A stretch of 40,999 nt of DNA from a bacterium (GTDB lineage: Bacteria; Electryoneota; Electryoneia; Electryoneales; Electryoneaceae). Location: positions 1-40,999 of the forward strand of contig JAIOHU010000066.1 in assembly GCA_019912845.1 (NCBI GenBank), in the 5' to 3' direction. The notes below the pieces were generated by a model that was given only the letters and a program-made list of their open reading frames with translations, had not been told where the DNA came from and did not search any database. Shown here piece after piece: positions 26,753-35,007 of the stretch. Both the position numbers and the translations under genes were made by a program. Within the stretch, counting starts at the first letter, position 1; each line of letters begins with the position of its first letter.

Positions 26753-27385
26753 TTAGAAATAAGTTCTCATTGTCACAAGCGCCCGGATAGTCCAGCTAAC
26801 AGGACGTTTATCAGGATTGGTACCAAACATATCATACCCTGCAACCAAGGGTCCAACTTCACCTCCAACGCTGAACTGATCTGAAAGGATAAATTCTCCA
26901 CCACACATCGGACTGAAATAGAAATTCAAAATCGGCGTATCGTTAAGGGTCATGTCCGTAAGGTAGTAGTATTCCGGTTCTAAACCATTATATATAGTTG
27001 ATTTAACACCATAACGCTCCAGAGCGGTATAGAATCCCACAAAGAATGATTTACTATTTTTAACTGGAAAGATACGGGTTGATAGCCCAGTTAAAACTGT
27101 CCAATCAAACGAATCCTCATACTGTACTCTATAAAAGGAGAATACAGGTTCAACTCCAAAACTATTTGAAAACTTTATAGGGACTGACAACCAAAAGGTT
27201 TCCCTTTTCTCAATTACGTAATCAGATCTATCTGGAGTTTCAGGCCATGTTGATCCTTGAATCCGATTCAAGGTCATCTCAGGAATAGACCCGTATGAAA
27301 TCCCTAAACCAAATTTAGCATACGTATTTGTGGTAGCAACAATCAGTATGATAGATGCAAGCCAGAGTATGATGCTGTTTTTCAT
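26753..27385 (-). CDS. Outer-membrane beta-barrel-like protein, copy 2
   Basis: This 210-aa protein has an N-terminal signal (NSIILWLASIILIVATTNTYA) and then KFGLGISYGSIP. It shows repeated amphipathic strands and ends in RTYF. It is paralogous to the neighbouring 213-aa protein and separated from it by only 10 bp. Shared patterns include a mid-protein YGIYLAVERxGHS-like stretch (here FVGFYTALERYGVKS) and a late strand before the C-terminal F. The ribosome-binding site is weak. Function unknown; the pair may be surface-exposed. Confidence 0.78.
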   Translation of the reverse strand: MKNSIILWLASIILIVATTNTYAKFGLGISYGSIPEMTLNRIQGSTWPETPDRSDYVIEKRETFWLSVPIKFSNSFGVEPVFSFYRVQYEDSFDWTVLTGLSTRIFPVKNSKSFFVGFYTALERYGVKSTIYNGLEPEYYYLTDMTLNDTPILNFYFSPMCGGEFILSDQFSVGGEVGPLVAGYDMFGTNPDKRPVSWTIRALVTMRTYF

Positions 27386-27433
27386 TTAAACACTCTAAGT
27401 AGAGAATTGTACATGTAACAAGTATTCATACAA

Positions 27434-27664
27434 TCAATACGAAAAATACTCGTACTGCACCCCATTCACACTGACATCAATCGCGATATCCGGGCAGGTG
27501 ATGGCGCATAGTTTACAGCCGATACAACGTGGCTGATCCCAGACCCGGGCGTAAAAATAGCCCTTGGCATTGATCTCGGTCGCCATGTCGATTATTCCCT
27601 GCGGGCATGCACGGACACATAATTCGCAGCCCTTACACCTGTCTGTGTCAATATTCACACGCAC
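27434..27664 (-). CDS. 2x4Fe-4S ferredoxin (oxidoreductase delta subunit)
   Basis: This 76-aa protein has two CxxCxxCxxxCP motifs (CKGCELCVRACP and CIGCKLCAITCP), the classic bacterial dicluster ferredoxin of 2-oxoacid oxidoreductases (VorD/KorD/PorD). It starts at GTG 27664 with AGAGGAGC upstream. It is probably the electron acceptor of the alpha/beta/gamma complex encoded downstream, although two outer-membrane genes intervene. Confidence 0.92.
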   Translation of the reverse strand: MRVNIDTDRCKGCELCVRACPQGIIDMATEINAKGYFYARVWDQPRCIGCKLCAITCPDIAIDVSVNGVQYEYFSY

Positions 27665-27773
27665 GATTTATGCTCCTCTATCTTAAAACACGCTTCAATT
27701 CAATCAGAAAAATTATGAAATTCTAGAATTATACAATTATAGTTGTTACAAGGGTACGTTAAACAAGTAAATT

Positions 27774-28160
27774 CTATTTTTTGCTTAGTTTCTTTTTTAA
27801 TGTATATGTGATCGCATTTAATATTTTCAAAATTTCGTCAAGGTCATCCAACAGTGAACCCGCCTCTTCAACGGTTAACAACTGGGTCTCACGTAACAAT
27901 CTGATCCAATAGTGCGTTTCACGAGCTTCTTTTCTTGCAATAACCATTTTCGCATAAAAATCGGATTCAGAATGTGCTGCCAGTGCCTCTTCAATGTTTG
28001 CGCCTATCGAAGTCCCACTCCTTACAACTTGGCGTCCCAATTCATATTCACGATGTTCGTGCCGCAGATATTGACTCAATCGAATAATACGGACAGCAAA
28101 GTTGAAACTTTTTACTTTGATGATGTTTTTGTCGTCGTCAAAATCACTCATTCCAATCAT
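27774..28160 (-). CDS. Four-helix-bundle protein, S23/IVS family, copy 3
   Basis: This 128-aa paralogue of the copies at 19036 and 24532 has RSGTSIGANIEEALAAHSE, DFYAKMVIARKEARET and HYWIRLLRETQLL, with a basic C-terminus (TLKKKLSKK). It starts at ATG 28160 (GGAAAA just upstream); ATG 28151 is an alternative. The leader shares a 29-nt block with 7148-7176. It lies between the P-loop ATPase and ferredoxin genes of the redox cluster. Function unknown. Confidence 0.88.
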   Translation of the reverse strand: MIGMSDFDDDKNIIKVKSFNFAVRIIRLSQYLRHEHREYELGRQVVRSGTSIGANIEEALAAHSESDFYAKMVIARKEARETHYWIRLLRETQLLTVEEAGSLLDDLDEILKILNAITYTLKKKLSKK

Positions 28161-28242
28161 TTTTCCATATATTGATTCGTGGAATTATTGTCTCATTTCA
28201 TAACTGATGATTTGTGCTATCTGAATTGCTACTTTTAAGCCA

Positions 28243-28345
28243 TATTTTCTAACATAAAGAATATCAAAGTCTTCCTGGATGCTCAACCTGCGGTCAGGTT
28301 CGTCGAATCCTGCTAACACCACGCTGGCATGATGCGATCGAAAAT
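28243..28345 (-). repeat. Dispersed repeat D, copy 4
   Basis: On the minus strand it reads CATCATGCCAGCGTGGTGTT, AGCAGGATTCGACGAACCTG, ACCGCAGGTTGAGCATCCAG and GAAGACTTTGATATTCTTTA. This is nearly the same as copy 5 at 40886-40976. It is nested inside four-helix cassette 3, between the gene and its right arm. Confidence 0.7.
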
Positions 28346-28388
28346 TTCTATAATTGAATAATTCGATAATTCCATAAATTATTTGTAC

Positions 28389-29186
28389 TTAGAGCTGCGC
28401 AAATCGATCACGAGAATGTGTCGCCATCGACCCGGGTGTCGGTCCTCCCAGCCACGGCGGTAGCATAATGCGTCTCAAAGGTAAAATCGGCGCATCAAAA
28501 CCTGCGAACTCATAAGTCGATGCCGCTTCTTCAGCGTTCGTGTCTAAATGGTTGCTCTTGATCAAATCCAAACGTGGCGCAGTTGCGAATACCAATGGGA
28601 TATCTCGTGATTCTGCGACCTCAAGCCCAAACCGTATCCCCTCCTGTACCATGGGAATATCTGTCTCGTCCATCATGTGCGTGTTGCTGACGATACCGGT
28701 GATTCGTAAACGGGAAGCGGTTTCGATCTCATCCATCAACTGATTTGCACCCTCAACGGTGTCTGTAAATGGACGGTTCTGATTCAGGACGAAATACATC
28801 TGGTAAGGTTTTACACGAAAGACTGTCGCCAGGGCTGCCAGCACAGTCGCACCAACATTATCCCCACCTACATCCAGGATGGTAATACCGGGGCTCTTCT
28901 GCACAACACCCATCACCTCTGGCATGAGAATAGGCAGGTCTGCATTGTGCATATTGCCATCAGGTGCAATCACACGTATCCCGAGAGCCTCCATGGGTTG
29001 ACGCGCTTCCCGGCAACGGAAATATGGATTAACGAGATCGAGATCAGCAATCGCTACTTTTTCGCCAGCGTGAGCCAGGGCGGTAGCGACATTGACCGAA
29101 ACCTCAGTTTTTCCACTTCCATAATTACCAGTAAACAGAATAACATCCGTCCCCCCCGGATGCAAAGATCGTGTTTGAATGTTCAA
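28389..29186 (-). CDS. P-loop ATPase of the ParA/CobQ (SIMIBI) class
   Basis: This 265-aa nucleotide-binding protein has Walker A FTGNYGSGKTE (about 18-28), IADLDLVNPYFRCREAR, and the Walker B-like ILDVGGDNVG (about 100). It also has NQNRPFTDTVEGANQLMDE and a later NTHMMDETDI segment, where SIMIBI enzymes keep the base-recognition asparagine. Similar genes are often found next to VOR/KOR operons, but no role has been settled. It starts at TTG 29186 behind AGGGACTCC. It is the first gene of the redox cluster and could be cotranscribed with the ferredoxin and oxidoreductase genes. Confidence 0.82.
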   Translation of the reverse strand: MNIQTRSLHPGGTDVILFTGNYGSGKTEVSVNVATALAHAGEKVAIADLDLVNPYFRCREARQPMEALGIRVIAPDGNMHNADLPILMPEVMGVVQKSPGITILDVGGDNVGATVLAALATVFRVKPYQMYFVLNQNRPFTDTVEGANQLMDEIETASRLRITGIVSNTHMMDETDIPMVQEGIRFGLEVAESRDIPLVFATAPRLDLIKSNHLDTNAEEAASTYEFAGFDAPILPLRRIMLPPWLGGPTPGSMATHSRDRFAQL

Positions 29187-29894
29187 AGTTAGGAGTCCCT
29201 ATCTTTCACATATTTATTAGTAAAAGAACAAGTTATGTACGACAATAGTATACGAAATATCCAGCGAAACGGCAAATCACAAGAAATCAATTCTAAGATA
29301 TTGTTTAATCAAAGGGTAGTATGGAAAACGTGCCATTATTCACAATCTGGTAATTCGTTGATGGATCAACGTAAACAGTGATGAATAAGGGAGTTAGTTG
29401 CTGGTTGAGGGGGTAAGTTGTTGCGGATTACGCGTAGCAATTCACAAGTGGACTCCAGGAGTTCAATTTTTTAAGAAATGTGTATTAATCTACCAGTCTA
29501 TGTGGAAAGGAAAATTTGACCCAGATTACTTATGGAAGCTGGTTTCGTTCCACCCTGATTCGCTCTTATACATCCTGCTACACCAACGTTGTGATGGACT
29601 TTAAATGTAGAAATACTAAACTCCTGTTTGGCATTTCCTTTAGCTTTGAACAAGTCCTGAGCGAAGAATCAAGGCTAATGTGATCGACTTCGCTCTCCTT
29701 AAAATACCAGCCATTTTATTGTTAATGGAATTCAAAAATTTCTATAACACCTGTTTTATGATCAAATAACTCAAATTCTTTCCGGGAATGGTTCAATTCA
29801 AAAGATGGCTCTGGAGTTCAGGAATAATTTACATTTGTAAAATAATTACTTGCCGAATTCCTGCTTTCCTTATTAAAATAAATGTACCATTGAA
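29187..29894. other. Gene-free region before MITE copy B
   Basis: No supported gene. A 68-aa frame at 29398-29604 lacks a good ribosome-binding site and family features. A degenerate version of the GCCAAACTCCAGTTTGGC element occurs at about 29611-29632 (CTAAACTCCTGTTTGGC). The divergent promoters of the minus-strand redox cluster and the plus-strand LVIVD gene should lie in this region or in the MITE, but none is clear. Confidence 0.5.
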
Positions 29895-30080
29895 CATAAA
29901 ACTGGTTCTTCGCTGTTTCATGTGGGTAAAAACGACCAATTCTGATATGGATGTCATTGTGAACGCAGTGCAGCAATCTCTCTTGTAGACAGAATGAGAT
30001 TGCCGCGTCACTACGTTCCTCGCAATGACAATGGGAAAGTATTTGATATCTACCCATACAGAATAGTGAAGAACCATAAA
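29895..30080 (+). mobile_element. MITE-like element, copy B
   Basis: This 174-bp element (29901-30074) sits between direct repeats CATAAA (29895-29900 and 30075-30080). The left end GGTTCTTCGCTGTTTCATGT and the right end (complement GGTTCTTCACTATTCTGTAT) are inverted repeats, both running on into GGGTA. The complement of this right end also matches the left end of copy A across about 36 bp. The internal palindrome is in the opposite orientation to copy A. No transposase is encoded. The right end lies 28 bp before the start codon of the LVIVD protein. Confidence 0.72.
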
Positions 30081-30107
30081 TCTTATAAATATTCCTCTGA
30101 GGCTGAC

Positions 30108-33100
30108 ATGCGAAAAGATTCGATCCTGCTGATTGCACTTATTTTACTCGTTGCAATTCCAACAATTCTTCATGCCCAGGACAGCATGCGTGTTAACATC
30201 CTCGGAAGATATTTCGAGAGTCCATGGGGGCATACCGGGGAGGTCAAATCTCTTGGTGACTACCTATACATTGCCACACGTCCTCAAATTATGATTCCTG
30301 ACGGAGGACCCGCGTTGATCGTAATGTCCATTGCGTCACCCACGGATCCTTCAGAGGTAATCAGGCTTCAGCTTCAAGGGAAACCGTATGGCATTGACGT
30401 CGATGGAGACCATGTGTACGTCACCGCTGAGGAATTTGGTTTATATACGATTGATGTCAGAATACCTTCATCACCCGCCATTGCAGGAGCAGTAGAGCTG
30501 GACGGTGAGATCACGCGCATTGATAAGGACGGGGACTATGCATATATCGCAGTCTATGACCATGGATTATACGTTGTTGATGTCAGCGATCCAGAGCGAC
30601 CTTTTCTCGAAACGATCTTCAATCTTCCTACATGTGAGGATGTGGCAGTGCAGGGTGAATTTGCCTATCTCGCACTTCGACGGTCGGGGTTTGCTATAGT
30701 AGATATTTCCGATCCTACACAGCCATTTCGTCGTGGTACTCTTCTAATTCCAGATACCGAAAATCCTGAAAATGTATACCATTCAATAGATAATGTCGCT
30801 CTAGAAAAAGACTATGCTTATGTAACGTCCAATAGTGGTTCCTTCATCCTATCTGTAGATATTACAGATCCCGATACCCCGCAGGAAGTCAGTCGAGAAC
30901 ATACATTTTTTCATCCACATTACATCACTCTGCACGAAGACTATGCACTTATCCCTAATATCCTGGGACGATACAATCCCATGGGAGTTGTAGATGTCTC
31001 AAATCCATTGGAATTGGATTCCATCACAACTTATGAGCATGTCCATATTAGGGCTAGTTCAACCACCTTCTGGGGGATAGAGACGGTCGACGAATTTGCG
31101 TACTGCAGCGATTTTAAAAATTATGATGTATTCGGACACAATACTCGTGAGTGTGGGTTGACTACTATCAACATCGCCGACCCCACACAACCGGAATTCG
31201 TAGATTACTACTGTCCCGGGAAAAGCTTTTACAACATCTATGCCCGAGATGGATATGCCTATCCCATGATAGATGGTTTCAAAGTCGCAGCTATAGACGT
31301 GAATGATCCCATGCACATGTATGGAACAGATGTTTTCTATGCTGAAGATAATATATACGGGTATGGGTATTTTGATAATCATATCTACCTTGGGCATCAA
31401 GAGGAACAGCTCAATATCCTTGAAATTTCTGACCCTGAAGAATTAATTCAAGTAAGCATTCTTGATCTTGATGGGATTGCACTCGACATCAGCGTGAACG
31501 AGGAGGTGTTGGTTCTCTGCATGGACATGACCCCGACAATCCGTATTTATTCTACCCTCGATCCTGAGAATCCACAACAAATCAGCGAAATAAATCTCCG
31601 TAATGCTATTTGTATCGACCATGAGCAAGACCTCCTCGCGGTTGGTGTAATTGGCGGTATATACCTGGTTGATATTTCCAATGCTGAAGATCCAGTAGAA
31701 GTTGAATTCATTGAGATGGATGATAATCCAGGCAAGCTTGACCTGCGGGATGAAGAGCTTGTTGTCTCTACTGCTGCTGAGGTTATTCTCTTTGATGTGA
31801 CTGATCTGAACGATGCACATGAAGCAAGCTCTATTGAAGTAAATCAAACAATAAATGCAGTATTACTTATAGAAGACCATCTTGCGTATTGTACTTCAGA
31901 GTTCGGAGTATACATATACAATGTATCCAACCCAGAGAATCCTTTCCGTACGGGAATGTATCGTACCGAGGGAGATGCGAATGATATTTTCATCGAGGAA
32001 GGTATTGCTTTTGTGGCGAACTTGGGGAATGGTATGCAAATGCTGGATTGCCGTTCCGCTCTTGGTTTTCCGCCCCCACCGAGACTTACTATTCCTCTTA
32101 CCGCAAATTATTTTAACCTGGTTTCCTCACCAATTCACTTGACAAATCGGAATCCACTGACGCTTTTCGGAAGTCTCGAGTCTCTACGCCTTGTAATGGC
32201 AAATAGTGGAGGTCTATTCATACCTCCCGACCTCAATACTATTGGCGAGATAAACCTGACACAGGCATACCGTATCTTCTGTATGGAACGTGAACGGTGG
32301 ATAATTCAGGGTGAACAAATCTCTCGTGAAACACTTTACACAGTTTTTGGAAATCGCATGAACTGGCTGGGGCATCCCTATCTCAATTCTGTACCTGTTA
32401 TGGATGCCATGCAACAAATCGAAGATGATATCATTGTAATGTATAACGACACTGGCGAGATGTGGGTGCCTGGATATTTCCGCTCGCTTGAAAATATGGT
32501 TCCTGGCGAAGGATACTATATAGCGGTTTCAGAGAATCACACATTTAGCTTTCCTGATATTGAGGAGGATTTTGTCAGGGACAATGAAGTTGAGTTGGAT
32601 AATGAAAAGGTATCAGACCAACAACAAAATATCCCTGTCGTTGCACAAGGGGTTTTGCCAACTGGGATTCCGTACGGTGTTCTTTTGGATATTCCCATGG
32701 CAGCTAGAGAACAATTAGCGCGAATCGAACTGCACGATGGCGATATACTTGTCGGAGCAACCGAAAATATCCCAACGGATGGACTCATCGGGTTAGTAGC
32801 CTGGCAGGAGGATTCAACGCATGGAATTCCAGGTTTCAAAGTTGGCAATTCAATCGATATTAAGGCGTTACGTTCCGATGGCACAGCATTATCTTTTGAA
32901 CTGGATGCTGCTCTTGAAGGAAAGCGGAATCTTCGCTATGGTGAAGGTGGATTTGCATACGTCAAACTGATATTCTCAGAATCAAATAACACATCTCCAA
33001 CGAAATTTACCGTGCATAATGTCTATCCGAATCCATTTAACAGCCGAGCAACTGTAGTAATAGATATTCCAGTAAATGGAGTGATAGAGTTTGAGCTGGT

Positions 33101-33266
33101 CAACATTCTGGGGCAGGTTGTAATCGCTGAAAAAAAATATCTTAATGCGGGGTCAAATCGTCACCTAATGTTGGACGGTGATGGTTTACCTAGTGGTGTT
33201 TATATGCTTCGTATTTGCTCCCCGTCAGGGTACAAGTACACGGGTAAGGTTGCACTCATTAAATAG
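30108..33266 (+). CDS. Secreted LVIVD-repeat protein with type-IX-like sorting tail
   Basis: This 1052-aa protein has a signal peptide (MRKDSILLIALILLVAIPTI, cleavage after LHAQ). Residues about 30-640 hold at least ten LVIVD-type repeats, each with a VVDVSDPxxP-like core (VVDVSDPERP, IVDISDPTQP, SVDITDPDTP, TINIADPTQP, ILEISDPEEL, LVDISNAEDP, IYNVSNPENP), a pattern that folds as beta-propeller blades. The C-terminus (about 967-1052) begins VYPNPFNS, runs through LVNILGQVV and LPSGVYMLRI, and ends YTGKVALIK, the FCB sorting/FlgD-like tail. The frame is open from 29994, but ATG 30108 with GAGG upstream starts the signal peptide. Probably exported and surface-attached; ligand unknown. Confidence 0.88.
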   Translation: MRKDSILLIALILLVAIPTILHAQDSMRVNILGRYFESPWGHTGEVKSLGDYLYIATRPQIMIPDGGPALIVMSIASPTDPSEVIRLQLQGKPYGIDVDGDHVYVTAEEFGLYTIDVRIPSSPAIAGAVELDGEITRIDKDGDYAYIAVYDHGLYVVDVSDPERPFLETIFNLPTCEDVAVQGEFAYLALRRSGFAIVDISDPTQPFRRGTLLIPDTENPENVYHSIDNVALEKDYAYVTSNSGSFILSVDITDPDTPQEVSREHTFFHPHYITLHEDYALIPNILGRYNPMGVVDVSNPLELDSITTYEHVHIRASSTTFWGIETVDEFAYCSDFKNYDVFGHNTRECGLTTINIADPTQPEFVDYYCPGKSFYNIYARDGYAYPMIDGFKVAAIDVNDPMHMYGTDVFYAEDNIYGYGYFDNHIYLGHQEEQLNILEISDPEELIQVSILDLDGIALDISVNEEVLVLCMDMTPTIRIYSTLDPENPQQISEINLRNAICIDHEQDLLAVGVIGGIYLVDISNAEDPVEVEFIEMDDNPGKLDLRDEELVVSTAAEVILFDVTDLNDAHEASSIEVNQTINAVLLIEDHLAYCTSEFGVYIYNVSNPENPFRTGMYRTEGDANDIFIEEGIAFVANLGNGMQMLDCRSALGFPPPPRLTIPLTANYFNLVSSPIHLTNRNPLTLFGSLESLRLVMANSGGLFIPPDLNTIGEINLTQAYRIFCMERERWIIQGEQISRETLYTVFGNRMNWLGHPYLNSVPVMDAMQQIEDDIIVMYNDTGEMWVPGYFRSLENMVPGEGYYIAVSENHTFSFPDIEEDFVRDNEVELDNEKVSDQQQNIPVVAQGVLPTGIPYGVLLDIPMAAREQLARIELHDGDILVGATENIPTDGLIGLVAWQEDSTHGIPGFKVGNSIDIKALRSDGTALSFELDAALEGKRNLRYGEGGFAYVKLIFSESNNTSPTKFTVHNVYPNPFNSRATVVIDIPVNGVIEFELVNILGQVVIAEKKYLNAGSNRHLMLDGDGLPSGVYMLRICSPSGYKYTGKVALIK

Positions 33267-33389
33267 GGAGAAAACTGGCGGCAATAGCAATCACCTCTGC
33301 TACGAGCAAGATCGAATCTAAATGGAACGGGAGTACACTGTCGATTAACAGTCTGAGCTAGATCGTAACTTCGCTCGTGGTTGAAAACT

Positions 33390-33974
33390 TCACGGCTTTT
33401 CCCAAAGAGCTCTTTCGCTGAGTGAACACAACTGATGCCCGACAAAGACATGCATCTCCTGAATACGTTGTGTGTCCTTCGACGGAACGACGACAGCGTG
33501 ATCACATTCTGCAATAATTTTCCCTCCATCACCGCCCAGGATGCCCAGAACCTTTGCGCCTTTCTCATGTGCCATTTTCGCGGCACGCAAGACATTTGCA
33601 GAATTTCCTGAAGTACTGATACCAATGAAAAGATCACCCGGCTGTGCCAGAGCTTCCACCTGACGGCTGAAGACCTCCTCAAAACTCAAATCATTCGCAC
33701 CCGCAGTTAGGTTTGAGCTATCAGTTGTAAGCGCGATTGCAGGCATGGCGGGACGGTTGAGATGATGGTTCAATCGTATCACCCACTCTGCTGCCCAATG
33801 CTGCGCATCCGCAGCACTTCCGCCATTCCCGGCAAGTAGTACTTTCCCACCATTGCTGAACGTATCTATCACTGCCTGCACAGCATCTGCCACCTCTTCT
33901 AAAATCGCTTCAAACTGTTTTGCAGTTTCAAGGTGTGCTCTGTATTCACGATTTATCTCTTCACGGATATCCAT
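33390..33974 (-). CDS. gmhA: SIS-domain phosphoheptose isomerase (GmhA/DiaA-like)
   Basis: This 194-aa SIS-domain protein resembles sedoheptulose-7-phosphate isomerase, the first step of ADP-heptose synthesis for lipopolysaccharide. It shows VLLAGNGGSAADAQHWAAEW, TTDSSNLTAGANDL, GISTSGNSANVL and QEMHVFVGHQLC, where GmhA has the zinc and catalytic residues. DiaA, a DnaA-binding paralogue, looks alike; the conserved acidic and histidine residues favour the enzyme. The open frame continues to 34175, but ATG 33974 with GAGGAAT upstream gives the family length. It lies downstream of the small gene at 34217. Confidence 0.88.
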   Translation of the reverse strand: MDIREEINREYRAHLETAKQFEAILEEVADAVQAVIDTFSNGGKVLLAGNGGSAADAQHWAAEWVIRLNHHLNRPAMPAIALTTDSSNLTAGANDLSFEEVFSRQVEALAQPGDLFIGISTSGNSANVLRAAKMAHEKGAKVLGILGGDGGKIIAECDHAVVVPSKDTQRIQEMHVFVGHQLCSLSERALWEKP

Positions 33975-34216
33975 GGTAATTCCTCGCAATAAATTTGTTT
34001 GAGACTTTTCATTAATGATACTTCGCAGCAAAGATGAGATGTGTGATCGCCCCAAATTAATGATCGTACTAACGAACAGCAACAAGCATGGCAAATTTAA
34101 CACAATTGCGAGAATATGGATTATTGGGAAATAAAACAGCCAGATGGATGACCAACTGACTGTTGAGGAGTACATCGGAAAAAGGGAAATCGATGTTTGG
34201 TTTTACTTCATATTGT

Positions 34217-34408
34217 TTAATCGTTATGAGGATTACTGGATTCGTCCACACATATTTGACGTAAATCATCTTCAGTAGGATTTTCCAGATGTTCAAGAGC
34301 ATTGACGGGGCAAAGATAAGTACTGCCTGATTCACCCTTAATCCATTGAACACCGATTTCTGCCTTAAATTCCTTCATACCGTGAAAATCAACATTGTCT
34401 GAAAACAT
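34217..34408 (-). CDS. Small conserved-looking protein of unknown function
   Basis: This 63-aa protein (starts MFSDNVDFHGMKEF) has KAEIGVQWIKGESGS and a CPVNALEHLENPTEDDLRQICVDE tail with two cysteines. A strong AGGAG lies 8 nt before ATG 34408, and the gene sits between thioredoxin and gmhA on the same strand, so it is likely expressed. No family was recognised. A thiol role with the neighbouring thioredoxin is possible but unsupported. Confidence 0.65.
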   Translation of the reverse strand: MFSDNVDFHGMKEFKAEIGVQWIKGESGSTYLCPVNALEHLENPTEDDLRQICVDESSNPHND

Positions 34409-34473
34409 TTTAATTTCTCCTGTTTAACATTTGTAGTTTAGTTTTTTATTACTGCTCTATGGTTAAAACCTAT

Positions 34474-34833
34474 TCAGGTTATTGTTTTACTCCTTGCTCT
34501 TACATCATCCATCTCAAGGTCTCGTACTTGCTGAATCAGCTCATTTAGAGCATCTTTTGGAGGTGCCCCAGCGTCTTTATAAAGTAATATCCCATCCCGA
34601 AATATCAGTAGTGTGGGTATACTTTCTATTCTCAATTTTTTACCAATATCTCCATTTTCATCCATATTCAGCTTGCCAAATGCGCAATCTAAATTCTCAT
34701 CAGAAGCTTCTAAAAAGATGGGACCAAATCCCCGACAGGGTGGGCACCATGGTGCCCAAACGTCTATCAATACAATTCCATCTTGTGAGCAGAATTTTTT
34801 AAAGTTTAGAGTTGATATTTTTTGAACGCCCAT
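34474..34833 (-). CDS. Thioredoxin
   Basis: This 119-aa thioredoxin-fold protein has the active site WAPWCPPCRG (WCPPC rather than the common WCGPC) at about residues 26-35. It also has the cis-proline IPTLL and a GILLYKDAG strand. The frame is open upstream to 34962, but ATG 34833 with AGGTGATC upstream begins the fold. WCPPC occurs in some bacterial thioredoxins and alters redox potential (family knowledge). The 478-bp gap upstream contains a cluster of GTTTAC motifs that could regulate it. Confidence 0.9.
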   Translation of the reverse strand: MGVQKISTLNFKKFCSQDGIVLIDVWAPWCPPCRGFGPIFLEASDENLDCAFGKLNMDENGDIGKKLRIESIPTLLIFRDGILLYKDAGAPPKDALNELIQQVRDLEMDDVRARSKTIT

Positions 34834-35007
34834 ATTGATCACCTGAATAGAACTATTTAAGTTTTGTTGTTGCCCGTTTTCATTAGTTTTGCAAGGGATG
34901 TGCCAGAAGTAAAAAGTCTCCCAGAGTATAGAGCTACTAATACATATACTCTTTATTATCAATAAGTTAGATTGTCTCTAGTTATGGAGGAACTGGAATG
35001 TAAGACT

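Larger units (their letters stand above)
27711..28380. mobile_element. Four-helix-bundle cassette 3 (inverted-repeat bounded)
   Basis: The arms 27711-27742 and 28348-28380 are inverted copies (about 28 of 33 positions) built of octads AATTATGA, AATTCTAG, AATTATAC, AATTATAG. Inside are a minus-strand four-helix-bundle gene (27774-28160) and, ahead of it, dispersed repeat D copy 4 (28243-28345, minus strand). The right arm ends 8 nt from the stop codon of the upstream P-loop gene. Confidence 0.65.

Noticed and set aside
19036-28160. Four-helix-bundle genes as Avd accessory proteins of a diversity-generating retroelement
   Set aside because: No reverse transcriptase or template/variable repeat pair was seen; only the fold family is shared.
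29398-29604. 68-aa frame in the gap before MITE copy B
   Set aside because: No ribosome-binding site, no family resemblance, and it lies in repeat-containing sequence.
29994-30107. Upstream extension of the LVIVD protein frame
   Set aside because: The extra 38 residues are encoded by the MITE end; the signal peptide begins at ATG 30108 with a ribosome-binding site.
33975-34175. N-terminal extension of the SIS-domain protein with a hydrophobic stretch
   Set aside because: Family length and the GAGGAAT site support ATG 33974; the extension is probably untranslated.
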